From assembly GCA_025267735.1 (NCBI GenBank), contig CM046306.1:31761919-31825918 (forward strand): a DNA stretch of 64,000 bases. The letters are read 5' to 3'. Source of the stretch: Mactra quadrangularis. Taxonomy: Eukaryota > Mollusca > Bivalvia > Venerida > Mactridae. Positions 36,001-47,350 of the stretch are shown piece by piece. Each line of letters starts with the position of its first letter. Within the stretch, counting starts at the first letter, position 1. The notes under the pieces were generated by a model. It ran no database searches and was not told the origin of the DNA. It worked only from the letters and a program-made list of their open reading frames with translations. The position numbers were made by a program, and so were the translations under genes.

Positions 36001-39000
36001 AATAAATTTTCTTCACCATTTATCGCAATCTCACACATTTCTTAGCCAAAAGCGGACTCTCTGCCACGTCGTAGGCAAAGGTACCGTTCTTGGCGACATA
36101 CATCTACTCCTTTTCAGAGTTCCTCCTCGATTTTTTGGAGTCTTAATGCCCAACGTTGAGTCACATTTCTAACTTGGTAAAACCTATTTTCCGAACTTGG
36201 ATCGAACTTGTAAACGGACAATATAACAGTTATAAAAGCCAGCTTGGATGCAAAGGAGTACAAATGTCGCAATGTACATCTGAAACATGCATATAAATGA
36301 AGAACAACCTACTTTTCTTTTAGATGTTCTCCTGTTTTTGTCCATATCTCGACAATATTATGTAGAAATAATTGTAAATTATTTATATCTTTACAATGAT
36401 TCACAACATCTTCATCAACGTAACTGAAATAAAAACAATCTTGTACGTCGTAACTTTAAGCTACCAGACCACTAACTTTATTGTTCCATTAATGCCAATT
36501 CAGCTATCAATACATATCAAGGAAATTGATATTTGTATATATAGACACTCATATTTATTTTTCATTTGACATATAAGACATGTATGTCTTTTATTTTATC
36601 ATTATTCGTGTTCATACATTTGTTTTATGATGTAATTTATTACTTGTTTGTATGTATAGGTAAATAATTATGTTCTATGACCAAAAGCACTGTTTTGTGC
36701 TGAAGTCTTTGAATAAAGTAAAGTAAGCTATGAAGTAAGATATGATAGATCTAAATGATCACAAAACATAATATGTTTCATTTATTAGTCGTGTTAATCA
36801 TTTAATTTGGATGGGATTTATAAAAAATAAACAACATTCTTTTGCAAAATCTTGAATTAAACATTTAATTAAAGTGAGTCTCTCTTATTGATATGAAAAG
36901 GGTGTAATTTTGATTTGTTTCAAAAAGAAAATAGTTAATATAACTTTAAAATCAGACATAATAAGGCCTCTACAAGTTGATCATATGTTTTATGGATTCG
37001 CTCGCACCTTAATTTTGACGATTTTTACAAAAAAATATTTTTATTTCCTCGCTCGCTCATAAAATTTGGTCAAACCGCTATATAAAGCAACTACATGTAA
37101 TTAAAGATTTTACTTTTTTTTTTCTTCGCTCGCTCGCCCCATTTTTTTCCAGAAAAATCCGTAGAACACAATTATGATCAACTAGTAGTGGCCTAAAATC
37201 ATTAAAATTACGATTAGACCCTAGTTTTCTATGAGTTTTCTGTGTTCATAAACATAGTTTATGGGGAACTCAATCAGCAGATTATTTCGCTGAGTTCTCA
37301 AAGTATGCTTGTTTGAACAGCTAGTTAAAATGTTTAGATTTGATTCCGATTAAAATTTTTAGTACGATTATATCATGGGCCAATACTATAACAGGAATTA
37401 TAAAATAAAGATACAATATATGTACAAATACATACACATCTTTTTCTCTAACTAGTACTCGTATACGACTACTGAGGTCTACAGCTTCTTTTATAATCTT
37501 CCTTAACTTCTCTATGTCATCCTCTGTAATGTCTCTGTAAAATGTGATAAAAATATTTGATACTAAAAATTGTATCACTGACACTAAAGCCCTTAAACTC
37601 GTTAAATACGCACACATATACTTACATAAAAATATCCCTACGGTAAAAATAATTTTTCACCATTACAATGAAAATAAGCGTATAAAGTACAAAATGATTT
37701 AATTCGTATTTTTTGCTTGTCAGCAAAAATGTGAAACAAACTTTGTTTGTACCGCTTGCACACGGACGGAAACCCTCACACATTTGAGGTCCGAATTTGG
37801 TCTATAGACTTCTGAATACATTTCTGGATGCTGATAGCTGTACAAACGCAAACAGACGTTTGGATATGCTTTTCTTTAAATAACTGTTTATTCAAGAATA
37901 AACGTTTGAATAGCTGACTGACTACTAATAGCTTCTTAAACCCGAGTATGATTAAGTGTTTTCAAACGATAGTGGGTGTCATGATAAGTTACATGTTTAC
38001 AGTTTTTGTCTAGAATGACCCATACACGTGTAACTTGAACGGGTGGTGCTGTGAATAATACCTATTAAATTTCATTTCAGATGCATTTACATATTAGGAT
38101 CATTATAATATATTGTAACATTTAAAAGGGTATAATGAATCTTGATACAGTTGTCATGGTTACACATAGACATGTATTTAAAGGTATGACTTTTTTAATT
38201 TCTAAAGTATTGGTAAAACATTCAAAATAAATCATACATTCACAAAAGTGTAAAGGTAATTGTGGATGGCACAGTATATATATAAGATATATTTACCCGT
38301 CTTTCTTCACAAGAAGTTGACTAGATTCCCATAATCTATCTACTTCCATTCTCATTTTCATCATGTTTGGTTTCTTAACTGCATTCGTAACCTGGCTGTT
38401 GTAAAGAGTATAGAAATAGTAATACTTTTTTTAATCACACACAATGTACAAGAGGGCTTAAATTGTCCCCATATCATAAATGAGAGAGCAAATAAGATGA
38501 GATTGTGGCGAGAAATGACCACTAAAGTATTGACTTGATCCAGAACCTTATGCTTGAACTTACAAGAAACAGTATGAAACTTATCCCAGAGTTTATTATT
38601 ATAATGTGAAGCATCTGGTCGAGTTTGATGAAAATTGTAGCAAACAATGTAACTGCTAGAGTGCCAAGAATGGATTTTTATTGCAGTTTGTGGCCTAGTT
38701 TTTGACCCCCACATTATCAAACAAAAGACACGATACAGGTAAAACTTTGAACTGTCAACGAGTTCGAGTACAGTATAGTCATGTTTTATTAACTTTTGTA
38801 ATTTTTCAACTTCTTTCAACCATTGAGCCTCTGATCTTTATTAATTATTTATAAACTTACTATATATGCGACGATTTTGAATGTCGGGGAAATAACAAGT
38901 TCGAAATTAGTTAAAAATAACATATTCAGTGACCGTGTAATTATTTAAAGTTGTGACAAGCTAATAAAACAGAACTATAGTACTATACACAACATTGTTC

Positions 39001-42000
39001 ATATACACTGCATAGATCACTATTTGTATTCTACAGCTTTGGAACAATTAATGAACATTGCCGAACATATCCAATTGCATACCATTTTATTAATCGTTAC
39101 TACTCGGCAATTTTCGTGACCTGAAATATTAGACGAATCCGATCGAGTAGACAGTGACATTTTATGAAAAATAGAACCGACGCGTAACCAAAAATAGAAT
39201 TGTATTAAGTGTCTTCTTTCATATGATAAATCTTAAAAAAAACTATAAGAACAATTTACTGATAAATGTATTAGATGTAGTTAACTTCAGTGCATTTGTA
39301 TATAGATTGAACTGATCAATCGTACGACTTTTTCTCTCTTAAAATTAAAAGGCAATCCACAAGGTCAATTAATTTTACACCATTTGGACTTTAAGCCGAT
39401 ATATGGTACACATTGGCACTATTGTGGGTATTGACATTAAATGTGCTACAGTAAAATATTATATACCAATATCAAATAAATCACGTAAAACTAGGTGCCT
39501 TTTGTGACTTTAACTTACACTCCTCAATATATTTAAGTTTAATTAGAAAATGATATATATATTATAGAGAAGTAAACTCTTAATGATACAACGCTAGGAA
39601 GTTAGGGGCGTAGGAAATATCCGCGATAACCGTAGACTTTAATGGAATGCAACAAGCACACTAACTAGCAACCGTTGTATTATGAACAGCATTTCGAGTG
39701 CTGATCGAAATACAATGTATTATGTAATTCCGTCTGAAATTAAAGGGAGTTTCCTTCAGCCCCCCATTTAACATGTATTTTAACATTATCATTATACCCT
39801 AGCTAAAGATAGTTTAAGGGGAAAACCCCGAAGTACTTGCATTTATGTTAGAGTACGGAACTTATGTCATCATTTCACGTTCCGTTGTTTACAAATATTG
39901 CACCAAGGTAGAATGTTCATTTAGACGAAGAACGCATTATGTTAGAATAATCTAGCCCTAGCCGGTCCCTAGCTTGATTGTAAAATGGTGAGGACGACCA
40001 TGAAGACAAGCAGAGGAAGGTGTTTTTCCCACGAAATATCGCATTTAGATATTTAAGGTAGGTGGATACAATGTTTCATAAAAATCAAAAGTCAGTCAAA
40101 CTTCACGAAAGTCAGTGTACATGTAGAGTCACAATTGTATTTTATAAATATGACGATTGTTTTCATTTTTATCGCGACGTCACCATGGCAACGACGTGTA
40201 ATCGTCAGACGTATAAACACGTGTAGAAAACGTCGCGCTAGTTAAAATGACGTTTTAATGTGTTAACAAGCTCGAAACTTCTTTTAAAAAATACATCATT
40301 GTATGCGACAGAGCTAAAACCATAATAGGACGTAAACCTAACACTATTCATTTTAAAATATTCATAAGATTATATATCTCAATATGTCAATGTTAGCTCT
40401 TGATACGTAAATATATATAATATAAAATATAGATATATAATAAAAAAAAAAAAAAAAAATAAGCAATTGCTGGGTTTCGAACCCGCGACCTCTTGAACTT
40501 TTCATATATTCTTTCCTTCCCCTTAGCCGACTGCGCTATTTGGGTCCTAAAGGTCAGAGCATGTAACAATAGTTAAATACTGTAAAAAGAACATTAAATA
40601 TGGGGAAGATAACTTTGGAAGATGAATCCTAAATATTGTGAGTTGTTATCAAATACAAATAAACTGCACTATCAAATTAAAAAAGCAATTAAATTATGAT
40701 TTGTAAAAAACGTATTAATGCTAGTTATGAAATTTCAAGTAAAATAATCCCATGTACGATTTTTTTGACATACTGATAAATTATGTACATCGGTATGATT
40801 AAACTAAAAACCTTGTAATTAATATTTTGTATATAGATCCATAGACTTTCTTGTTACAGTCAAGCTGTGTTTGATAACTTTGTTAAACGTTTGCCTTTTT
40901 CTGGCGAAGCATTTTACTGGCTCTGGTCGTTCCCAAACACCAAGTCATTCCTTTTTCTTAGAGAAGGGAAATATGGCATGGATACCAGAGCTGTTGATGC
41001 TTGGCTAGGACTTTGTCGAACGCTTTATTTTCTGCGTTCGTCATCCTGAGATGACGAAACAACCTGCATGAGTCGTGTATGTGGTCACACGATCATGGCG
41101 CTCTATCCTGTCTTGCCTCCCTATATTTAATTAAATAACTATATTGAAATTGATTCAATATTTCTTTCATCTAGAGAGAAATTTGAAAATAATTTTAATG
41201 AATAGATGAAACTGAATTAATTGGTAAATTTGCTATGTCCATTTCATATATTTCTGTACTTATTACCCGTTCGAAAAATTCATAATGTTTTAAATCCAAC
41301 CTTCTATAATCGAAGACAGGAAGAATGCCACGGTCAAAACGCAGTATTATGATAAACAAACACATATTCAAAAATACATAAAATGAATGTCTACGCACCC
41401 GGGTCACCATAATATAAATTTCTACGCTCCCGGGTCACGTCAGTTTAATGAATTGCCTCTCATATTTAAAAATATGCAAACAATTTAATATGAAACCATT
41501 AAAATAGTTTTTTAGGAAAAATATTGGCATTTTGAGAGAGGTCGATCGAGGAAGTTATAACTTTACCATCGGAACTACCTCGGCGATCTTCTACGCAAAT
41601 AAATCTCGGATATCATAAGGTGAAAAAGTAGATCTACGAATTTAGTTTCTGTAGTAATGTAGTCTGAACTGCATAGAAATACGACGTGGAGACATTTTAC
41701 TGATGCAATGATATGATAATCGTGTTACAAGGTTATTATTAACTGTTGACATGAAAATGACGATTGAACGTGTTTCAATGTATATAGAGACAGCCCAGGG
41801 CCATTTTCTATGACTTCTGAATGTTGTTTTATAGCTAATTAGTAAACTAGCATACACATTTTTGGATCATATTGATTTTACACGTCGATGTATAAACAAT
41901 AATAGTACTACTTGCCAGGGAGTTAATCGCCGGACCTTATAACCTGGTTGTATTTCTACTACGTCTGATTTCCGAGGTAAATCCTCGTAGATTATCGCCT

Positions 42001-44668
42001 TTGTTGATCCGAATGATACTCTAGATGTGGCCAATGTTTGTTGTAGACGTCAATGACGTCATTTATACAATAATATTAGTAATTAGCGTCATTAGGGCTC
42101 GTTGCCATGGTGACGTCGCGAGAAAAATGAAAATAATTGTCATATTTATAAAATACAATTGTGACTCTACATGTACACCGACTTTCGTGAAATTTGACTG
42201 ACTTTTGATTTTTATGAAACATAGTATCTACCTACTTTAACCAGAAAAGTAAACTCCTAGTGGAATGGACGGACCAAAGTGAATAGCTTAACTCAGAAAA
42301 ATAACTATTATGTTATCCTAATGATGTGGTAGTTATTGTCAATGACTTGATGTGATATGTGAAATCAACCAAAATAAAAGTGAAGGTAATCCAAAGGCCA
42401 GTTTCCAAAGCATATTGCAACGTAGTGTTTCGCCTCCTGGTACCCTTCTTACGCCAAAAAATAAGTATGTGACACCAAATCAATGGTACCAGAGGGCGCT
42501 ACGTAACTTTTGCTTAGGAAACTGGCCATTGGTTAGTATTAGTTATGTGTGAATTTTCAAAACAACGATGTTTCGAGAGTTGTGCCCATTTAAACTCGGA
42601 TGGGTTACCGATCATTTGTCTAAGAAATGCTACTCTCTATTGATTCAATCTCGTACTTCCATAGCACATGTATGTGTCACCTTACAGTCAATGCACCACA
42701 CATTCAAAATATTGTTGTTCAATATGTATTTATATATAGTGAATACCATTCAATGCCTCGGAATTTTATTCATTTCTTAATATAGCCAATAAAACTATTT
42801 TACCCACGTGACATGTGATAGTTTATACAGATATTTCACACACGTGACATGTGATAGTCTATACAGATATTTCACACACGTGACATGTGATAGTCTATGC
42901 AGATATTTCACACACGTGACATGTGAAAGTTTATACAGATATTTCACACACGTGACATGTGATAGTCTATACAGATATTTCACACACGTGACATGTGATA
43001 GTCAACACAAATATTACACAAATGTGACATATGATAGTAAACACAAATATTTCACACACACGTGACATGTGATAGTAAATACAAATATTTCACACCCGTG
43101 ACATGTGATAGTCAACACAAATATTTCACAAATGTGACATGTGATAGTCTATACAAATATTTCACACCCGTGACATGTGATAGCCAATATAAATATTTCA
43201 CACACGTGACATGTGATAGCTAATCATTTCACAACAACACAGCAAAGCACAGAAGCATCCCATTGTATCGATCTATTCATTTCAGAAGTAAACGTAAGAA
43301 GCTGGCACTTAACTGAAATCTGCTTACAAAATAAATTTATATTTATAACCAGGCGTTGGTGTCATTTGAAAGAGGAAACTCCTAGCAAATAGTGCATGCA
43401 TAGCATTTGTGAAATAGGTCACTAATTAAACTTGGTTTAAAATCTACCGTTTTTGGAGAGGTTTTTTTGTTGCTCGGAGCAATGCCGGCCACCAATTGAT
43501 GCAATTGCATAATATAATTTCTTCATGAAATCCTCCGAATTTTAAATAGGTTAAGGCTTAGGTTTCTTGATCCCATTTTTTGTTGTTTGTATACGATGGA
43601 AGTCCCTGATACAAAATGCAATTTAATGCATCTTAACCATTTAACCATCATTCAAACAAACATTCTCTTACATACTTGTCAGGCAACAGAAGTGCTCTCA
43701 TTAACAGACGCTGGCTTTATGTAAACACATTTGCTCTTAAAATATACATTTTTAGAAGAGAAACTAATGCGTAAGCTCAACCCATATTGGATCAGCCATA
43801 ATCGTGCCCCGGTATTGGTGTAACTAGAACCATAATTATGTACAGCTTAAGCTACTCATGTCATTGATGAATTTAGCATTAATCTTTTTTTCATATTCAT
43901 ATTCGTACATTCTCGTACCCCAGGGTTATTAAGATTCTCGATCGAGTATCCTACTAGACTCTGGGTACGAGATTGATACATATATAACATGATTTGTTAT
44001 GTGAAAAGTGAAAATTATATGAACGTGACGGGTGTGTTTTATGTGCGAGAGGCATAAAAAGTACGTGTATTAAATAACATGACTTAATAAGATACATGAA
44101 TTTAAAAAAAACATTTCGATTCTGGCATTACGTATAGATCGATACAATGGATTTTCGTTACTACCTTTTCTTGGCCGACGACTGACGTTCAAACTCAGCC
44201 AGATTCTCCACCGAGTCTTGAAACTGTCTAAATTCATTTAAATTCATAATTAGCTTTCAAAACAAAAATAACTACATGTATGACGGCGGAAAACAATAAG
44301 CTGAATGCAATTGACAATTTCGGTATAACAACTACTTGAATGTTCTTCTGACGGAGGTGAAAATAAAAATCATGAAATAAAATATATAAGTGCCTTCGTC
44401 AGTCTAGTTTGCCTGTTTAAAGTATTGTTTACGCATGCGCAAATTATCACCGGAAGTGGTCATTTGCAATCAATTCATGTTTTCAACAACCATCTTTTGT
44501 TTAATAATGAACATTTTAAGCTATGAACTACCTGACTGTCTTTGCTTTCTTCCATAATTTCTTGGCGCTCTTCTTTTGGAGGCTGGTAAAAGTTATAGGC
44601 GGAAGTGGTTTCTTGTTGTTAATGTCATATTTGGCAAAACTCTTAGTTTTGTCGAATTTCGTCGCCAT
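25956..44668 (-). CDS. DTHD1: Death-domain protein with ZU5-like segments, DTHD1-like, complete 19-exon model
   Basis: Exons from the start: 44532-44668, 44165-44227, 38297-38395, 37436-37534, 36313-36423, 35766-35855, 34987-35178, 33394-33492, 32806-32892, 31978-32182, 31442-31549, 31100-31207, 30438-30617, 29917-30212, 28894-29309, 28227-28355, 27606-27704, 26891-27019, 25956-26137. Every border is AG/GT, every phase joins, total 2,829 bases and 942 residues. ATG 44668 follows CAAA (good context). Order: basic N-terminus, helical region (about 70-330), beta-rich ZU5-like segments (about 360-430 and 490-625), a Pro5 linker (460-464), a UPA-like region (626-763), Ser/Arg-rich linker, death domain (about 843-935). 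Death domains recruit partner proteins. ZU5 plus death domain also occurs in PIDD1, UNC5 and ankyrins; lack of LRR, ankyrin, Ig or membrane segments favours DTHD1. The gene is secure; the name is less so (about 0.6). Confidence 0.82.
26500..26720 (+). mobile_element. Degenerate SINE body in last intron of the death-domain gene
   Basis: TTAAGTCATGAAAACATTTT, AACTCTGAGTCAAGTAGGAC and GTGATCAGCCATTGGCAAGG line up with the body of the SINE at 45138-45450 and the fragment at 3430-3635. The tRNA-like head is not convincing. Confidence 0.4.
28894..29309 (-). CDS. DTHD1: Largest exon of the death-domain gene (UPA-like region)
   Basis: A 416-base exon giving about 138 residues. It opens with a basic patch (KVKKKHLRKNRA), includes ALRRRTKEGLFEIPGSRS and NEDIICIEMEGNI, and ends ENYFIVFLNSARDNYRTFSV. 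Position after the ZU5-like part and before the death domain is where UPA domains sit in ZU5-UPA-DD proteins. The fold assignment is inference from order and beta-rich pattern, not from a diagnostic motif. Confidence 0.75.
29917..30617 (-). CDS. DTHD1: Two exons encoding a ZU5-like segment
   Basis: Exons 30438-30617 and 29917-30212 give residues 467-625. Visible features are DDRVRLHFPEDCVQGVTSLA and later NVIFTKPVMVHLPIPNDIDD. ZU5 domains carry a hydrophobic/Pro-rich opening and a late f.kPV.v.lP strand, both seen here. The second exon ends in a phase-2 GG completed by T at 29309. Confidence 0.7.
33650..33735 (-). mobile_element. tRNA-like (SINE head) remnant
   Basis: On the minus strand a box A-like TAGTGCAGTTGG is followed by TAGCGCGCC and a box B-like TTTCGAATCTA only about 13 bases later, too close for a real tRNA. 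It looks like a tRNA-derived SINE head with the anticodon arm deleted, inside an intron of the death-domain gene. Confidence 0.4.
33942..34032. repeat. Short inverted repeat, 23-bp arms
   Basis: GCATATTATCAAGAGTCTTA with CGA after it is complementary, with two mismatches, to TCGTAAGATTTTTGATAATA plus TGC at 34010-34032. The loop is about 45 bases. Reading frames across it (both strands, 33.8-34.2 kb) match nothing I recognise. Confidence 0.6.
35240..35600. repeat. Degenerate CAACAGTCACCTCTCAA repeat
   Basis: About 360 bases of loosely periodic 15-20 base units (AACAACAGTCACCTCTCAAC and variants) in an intron, directly upstream in the minus direction of exon 34987-35178. The units have drifted and no exact period holds. 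Confidence 0.75.
38430..38740 (-). repeat. Diverged dispersed repeat in intron 2 of the death-domain gene
   Basis: On the minus strand it contains GGGGTCAAAAACTAGGCCAC and TCATCAAACTCGACCAGATG, close to the 'ggtcaaaaactaggtca / catgaaacttggtcag' motifs of a repeat widespread in bivalve genomes. It explains an open frame here that otherwise mimics an exon. The match is from memory of that family. Confidence 0.45.
40053..42240. mobile_element. 2.2-kb TTAA element with ~138-bp terminal inverted repeats
   Basis: The left arm (40057-40194) begins GGTAGGTGGATAC and runs through ATAAAAATCAAAAGTCAGTC and GACGTCACCATGGCAACGA. The right arm (42099-42236) is its complement with only scattered differences. 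TTAA lies outside both arms (40053-40056, 42237-42240). TTAA targets fit piggyBac or Kolobok elements; the long arms fit Kolobok better. No transposase frame is present, and a SINE-like sequence (40441-40545) sits inside. Host position: intron 2 of the death-domain gene. Confidence 0.82.
40441..40545 (-). mobile_element. tRNA-derived SINE head with oligo(T/A) tract
   Basis: The minus strand has a perfect box A (TAGCGCAGTCGG at 40538-40527) and box B (GGTTCGAAACC at 40483-40473), then a T-rich run that is A17 on the plus strand (40443-40459). The presumed acceptor arms do not pair, so it is not a working tRNA. It is nested in the TTAA element. Confidence 0.55.
42801..43230. repeat. 36-bp minisatellite, 12 units, each with CACGTGACATGTG
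   Basis: Period 36. Units read CACACGTGACATGTGATAGT, then variable C/T-A-ACA, then ATATTTCA. Most units hold the E-box palindrome CACGTG next to a second near-palindrome ACATGT. Because 36 is divisible by three, open frames appear on both strands; they are artefacts. It lies in intron 2 of the death-domain gene, about 1.3 kb from exon 2. Confidence 0.93.
44430..44459. promoter_or_regulatory. NRF-1-like and ETS-like motifs in intron 1 of the death-domain gene
   Basis: ACGCATGCGC (44431-44440) resembles the NRF-1 palindrome and CCGGAAGTG (44450-44458) is a canonical ETS core. Both lie about 75-100 bases inside intron 1, close to the likely transcription start above 44668. Motif matches of this length can arise by chance. 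Confidence 0.3.
44532..44668 (-). CDS. DTHD1: First coding exon of the death-domain gene
   Basis: Starts ATGGCGACG after CAAA and gives MATKFDKTKSFAKYDINN, then a Pro-containing and lysine-rich stretch (KKSAKKLWKKAKTV). It ends in AG before GTAGTT, and the split codon is completed at 44227. No signal peptide is present; the basic N-terminus suggests a cytosolic or nuclear protein. Confidence 0.78.
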
Positions 44669-45137
44669 TTTGAATTGTTCGTCTAGACGTTCAGAAATGC
44701 TGCCTCGGTTTAGCGAGTGAATTAGGGGCTGTGATTATAACACAAACTTGTTGATTCTTGTTGCTGGTCCATGTCGGCTGTATCAACATCAAACATCTTT
44801 AACAATTTATAGTGATAAATATCCATTCAACATTTCTACCTATCTTTTTTAATTGTACTATTTTCCTAACATTTATTTCATGAAATAAATTGAAATTTTA
44901 GCTATTGTATGAAACGCCTGGTCAATTTTAGTGTTTCATGAAATACGTGCATCTTAAAATTTCAATCCAAGTGTTTCATGGTATAACTGATTTCATTGCA
45001 TTACTATTGGTCTTAGAGCATATTATTTTTACAACCACGTATAGGAATAGTTGGAGTACAAGTTATATACAACATTTAAACGAATGCCCATTATCAATCA
45101 ATCAAACAATGTTTGTGTTACAACCAAGTCTCCGCAG

Positions 45138-45450
45138 CCGCTCGGCTAGCTAAGTTGGTAGCACGCAAGTCTACCGACCGAGAGGTCGTGGTTTCGATTC
45201 CCGGGCAGGGCATACTTTCGTGGAGCTTTGTCATGAAATAATTTTCTACGGCCATTCTCCCTTCTACCACTGATTCCAAATCATGTCGGGCAGTAGTCAG
45301 TTACTAACGGAAGTAAATAAACAGTAGTTGGTTAACAGCTAAATCTAGAGATTTAGCCTTTCCAGGAACAGTGAGTAGATAGACTGACCGCCGTTATATG
45401 ACCTATACAATGTGTTTAAACCAACCAACCAAACAAACTAACTAACAACG
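45138..45450 (+). mobile_element. tRNA-derived SINE, near full length
   Basis: The tRNA-like head has box A TAGCTAAGTTGG (45147-45158) and box B GTTTCGATTCC (45191-45201, one mismatch). A tRNA-unrelated body follows with ATTTTCTACGGCCATTCTC and CAGTAGTCAGTTACTAACGG, then TATGACCTATACAATGTG and a CCAACCAACCAAACAAAC tail. Pieces of the same body occur at 3430, 18625, 26500, 48420 and 53230, so this is a dispersed family. Target duplications were not resolved. Confidence 0.75.
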
Positions 45451-45855
45451 AAGTCTATCTTTCCATTTCTGATACAGTGTAAAGATACCATAACAAGAGA
45501 CACGATTAAAGTAAATACAGTAAAATACAAAATTATTCGTTCATGCAATATAATTATTTTTACTTAGTCATTCAGTGCATTCTTTAATCTCTAAATGCTT
45601 GATAAGGCTTTCAGTATATTTGATATAATAATTGCTGATCGTAATAATGAGCTGTTTTGAGTCATATTAGACCATTAGTTCAGAGATTTTCAACTATGAA
45701 TAATTTATTTCAATACATGTATCACAATCGTACGAATACATTTTTTTAAATGTACATGTATTAACTTTGTACTTACAAATTTATATGAAACATTTTAATT
45801 GAACAAAATGCGAGGAATTTGTTCAGTTATTTATAAAACAATACGAAAATTTTAC

Positions 45856-46205
45856 TTAAAGGTACTCATTCACAGAATTTAACTTATTATCAACTTTTTC
45901 AAAAACTATCAAAATTGTATGGAAATATCTTTAGAAGCAGGAATGTAGTGTTTTAATAATGACAATTTTAGAGCAAATTGACAGACAACTACAAATGATG
46001 GTGTTTCGTGCATTAAATATTTACCCCGTATTTTACGGTATAGGCACTTTTAGTGCATTTTGTGACTTGTATTGTTTATTTCTTGCAACATATAGGTCAG
46101 TTTGTCTTAAAAATGAGAATTAATTTAATCACACAATTACAGACATTGAATGGTATTTTGAAATTATAGAAAAAATAAACTAAATCTGTGAACTAGTACC
46201 TTTAA
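45856..46205. mobile_element. TTAA-flanked MITE, intact copy
   Basis: A 342-bp body between TTAA motifs (45856-45859, 46202-46205). The ends are complementary: AGGTACTCATTCACAGAATT on the left, AATCTGTGAACTAGTACCTT on the right. It matches the interrupted copy at 6067-6748 in opposite orientation. No ORF. Confidence 0.8.
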
Positions 46206-47022
46206 AGAACAAATTAATACTTACTTTTTCCAAAATAAAGGCGTACACATTTTTACTTATAGTTAGAAAACGACGACACCTTATAAAATTCCAAGTTAAC
46301 TATGAATATAAATATTTACACAGAAATGAATACAATCCAAAATGTGTCTAACACTTATGTAGTATTATCAAAATTTAACATTTTTATGTTAAGTGAGATA
46401 CTTGTTAATACTATGTCCTTTTTCACACCGGGGCAAAAGTTTTTATGACAAAATCCATTTTTGTTACAGCCAAGTTAATGGTATTTTAAATATACCACAA
46501 CAATCGTAAAAGAGAATTTATTAAGTATATCTTTCAGTTAATAAGTAATAAAATATCTATATTCGTTCGCCCCAACAACTAATTTTTGCCAGGGATTAAT
46601 TCGTAATCCGTCGTTGTTACATGAAATAAATCCGTTCAACTTTTATTTTATTTAATACTTATAATATAGTTTGACCCGGTCAATAGTTTTTATTCCGCTT
46701 TTGGTAATTTACTGACACTTTTAAAAGAAATGGAGGTACGACCAGGTACTTAATAACTGCGTTTTAAAATGATTGAAAAAGTTAATTTTGTCTTTGACGT
46801 TTCATGGTCAAGATTGTATTGAGAATTGGAATCTTAATTTTGATATCGATTTCAAACAATTTAAATAGGCTATTATAGCTACTTGATTATACATTTCAAC
46901 TTTAATATATTGTATCAAGTTTTGAAAAACTCTAAAAATTATGTAGAAATATTTGGCAAGCGATAGAGCAGTGATAATTTATATACGTACATGTTAAAAA
47001 ATGTGAGTTTATGTTTTTAATA

Positions 47023-47350
47023 TATTGTTCGTTTTTTCTAAACTGTCAAAGTTTGAATAATTTCACGGTGAATGATTACACACTATCTCAATATCTCGAG
47101 TGTTCGACAAAGAGCACGAAGTCACCGTGAAATTATTCATGTTTTGACAGTTGAGAAAAAACGAACAATACGCTTTTCGAGGCATATCTCAAAATAGATC
47201 AGTTTGACTGAAAATATTCAAAACTTTTGTTAGACAAAGAGCACGAAGTCACCGTGAAATTATTCATGTTTTTTGACAGTTGAGAAAAAACGAACAATAC
47301 ACTTTTCGGGGCTTATCTCAAAATAGACCAGTCTGACTGAAAATATTCAT
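47023..47350. repeat. 49-bp-arm hairpin plus 127-bp tandem copy
   Basis: Left arm 47023-47071 (TATTGTTCGTTTTTTC to TTTCACGGTGA) pairs with 47122-47170. The segment with the right arm is then repeated in tandem (47106-47232 and 47233-about 47350), so a second right arm sits at 47249-47299. The left arm can pair with either. Confidence 0.85.

Noticed and set aside
38361..38835. Possible extra exon of the death-domain gene (frame with SEAQWLKEVEKLQKLIKHDY)
   Set aside because: The acceptor lacks a pyrimidine tract, the frame runs into a dispersed repeat, and exon 2 (44165) joins 38395 in phase without it. It could be an alternative exon; RNA would decide.
40473..40545. Functional tRNA gene on the minus strand
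   Set aside because: Good A and B boxes, but no acceptor pairing and no clear anticodon stem; treated as a SINE head.
42795..43065. Open frames on both strands with 12-residue repeats
   Set aside because: Products of the 36-bp minisatellite, whose period is a multiple of three.
45138..45212. Functional tRNA gene
   Set aside because: Boxes A and B are present but acceptor arms do not pair, and the sequence continues into a SINE body and tail.
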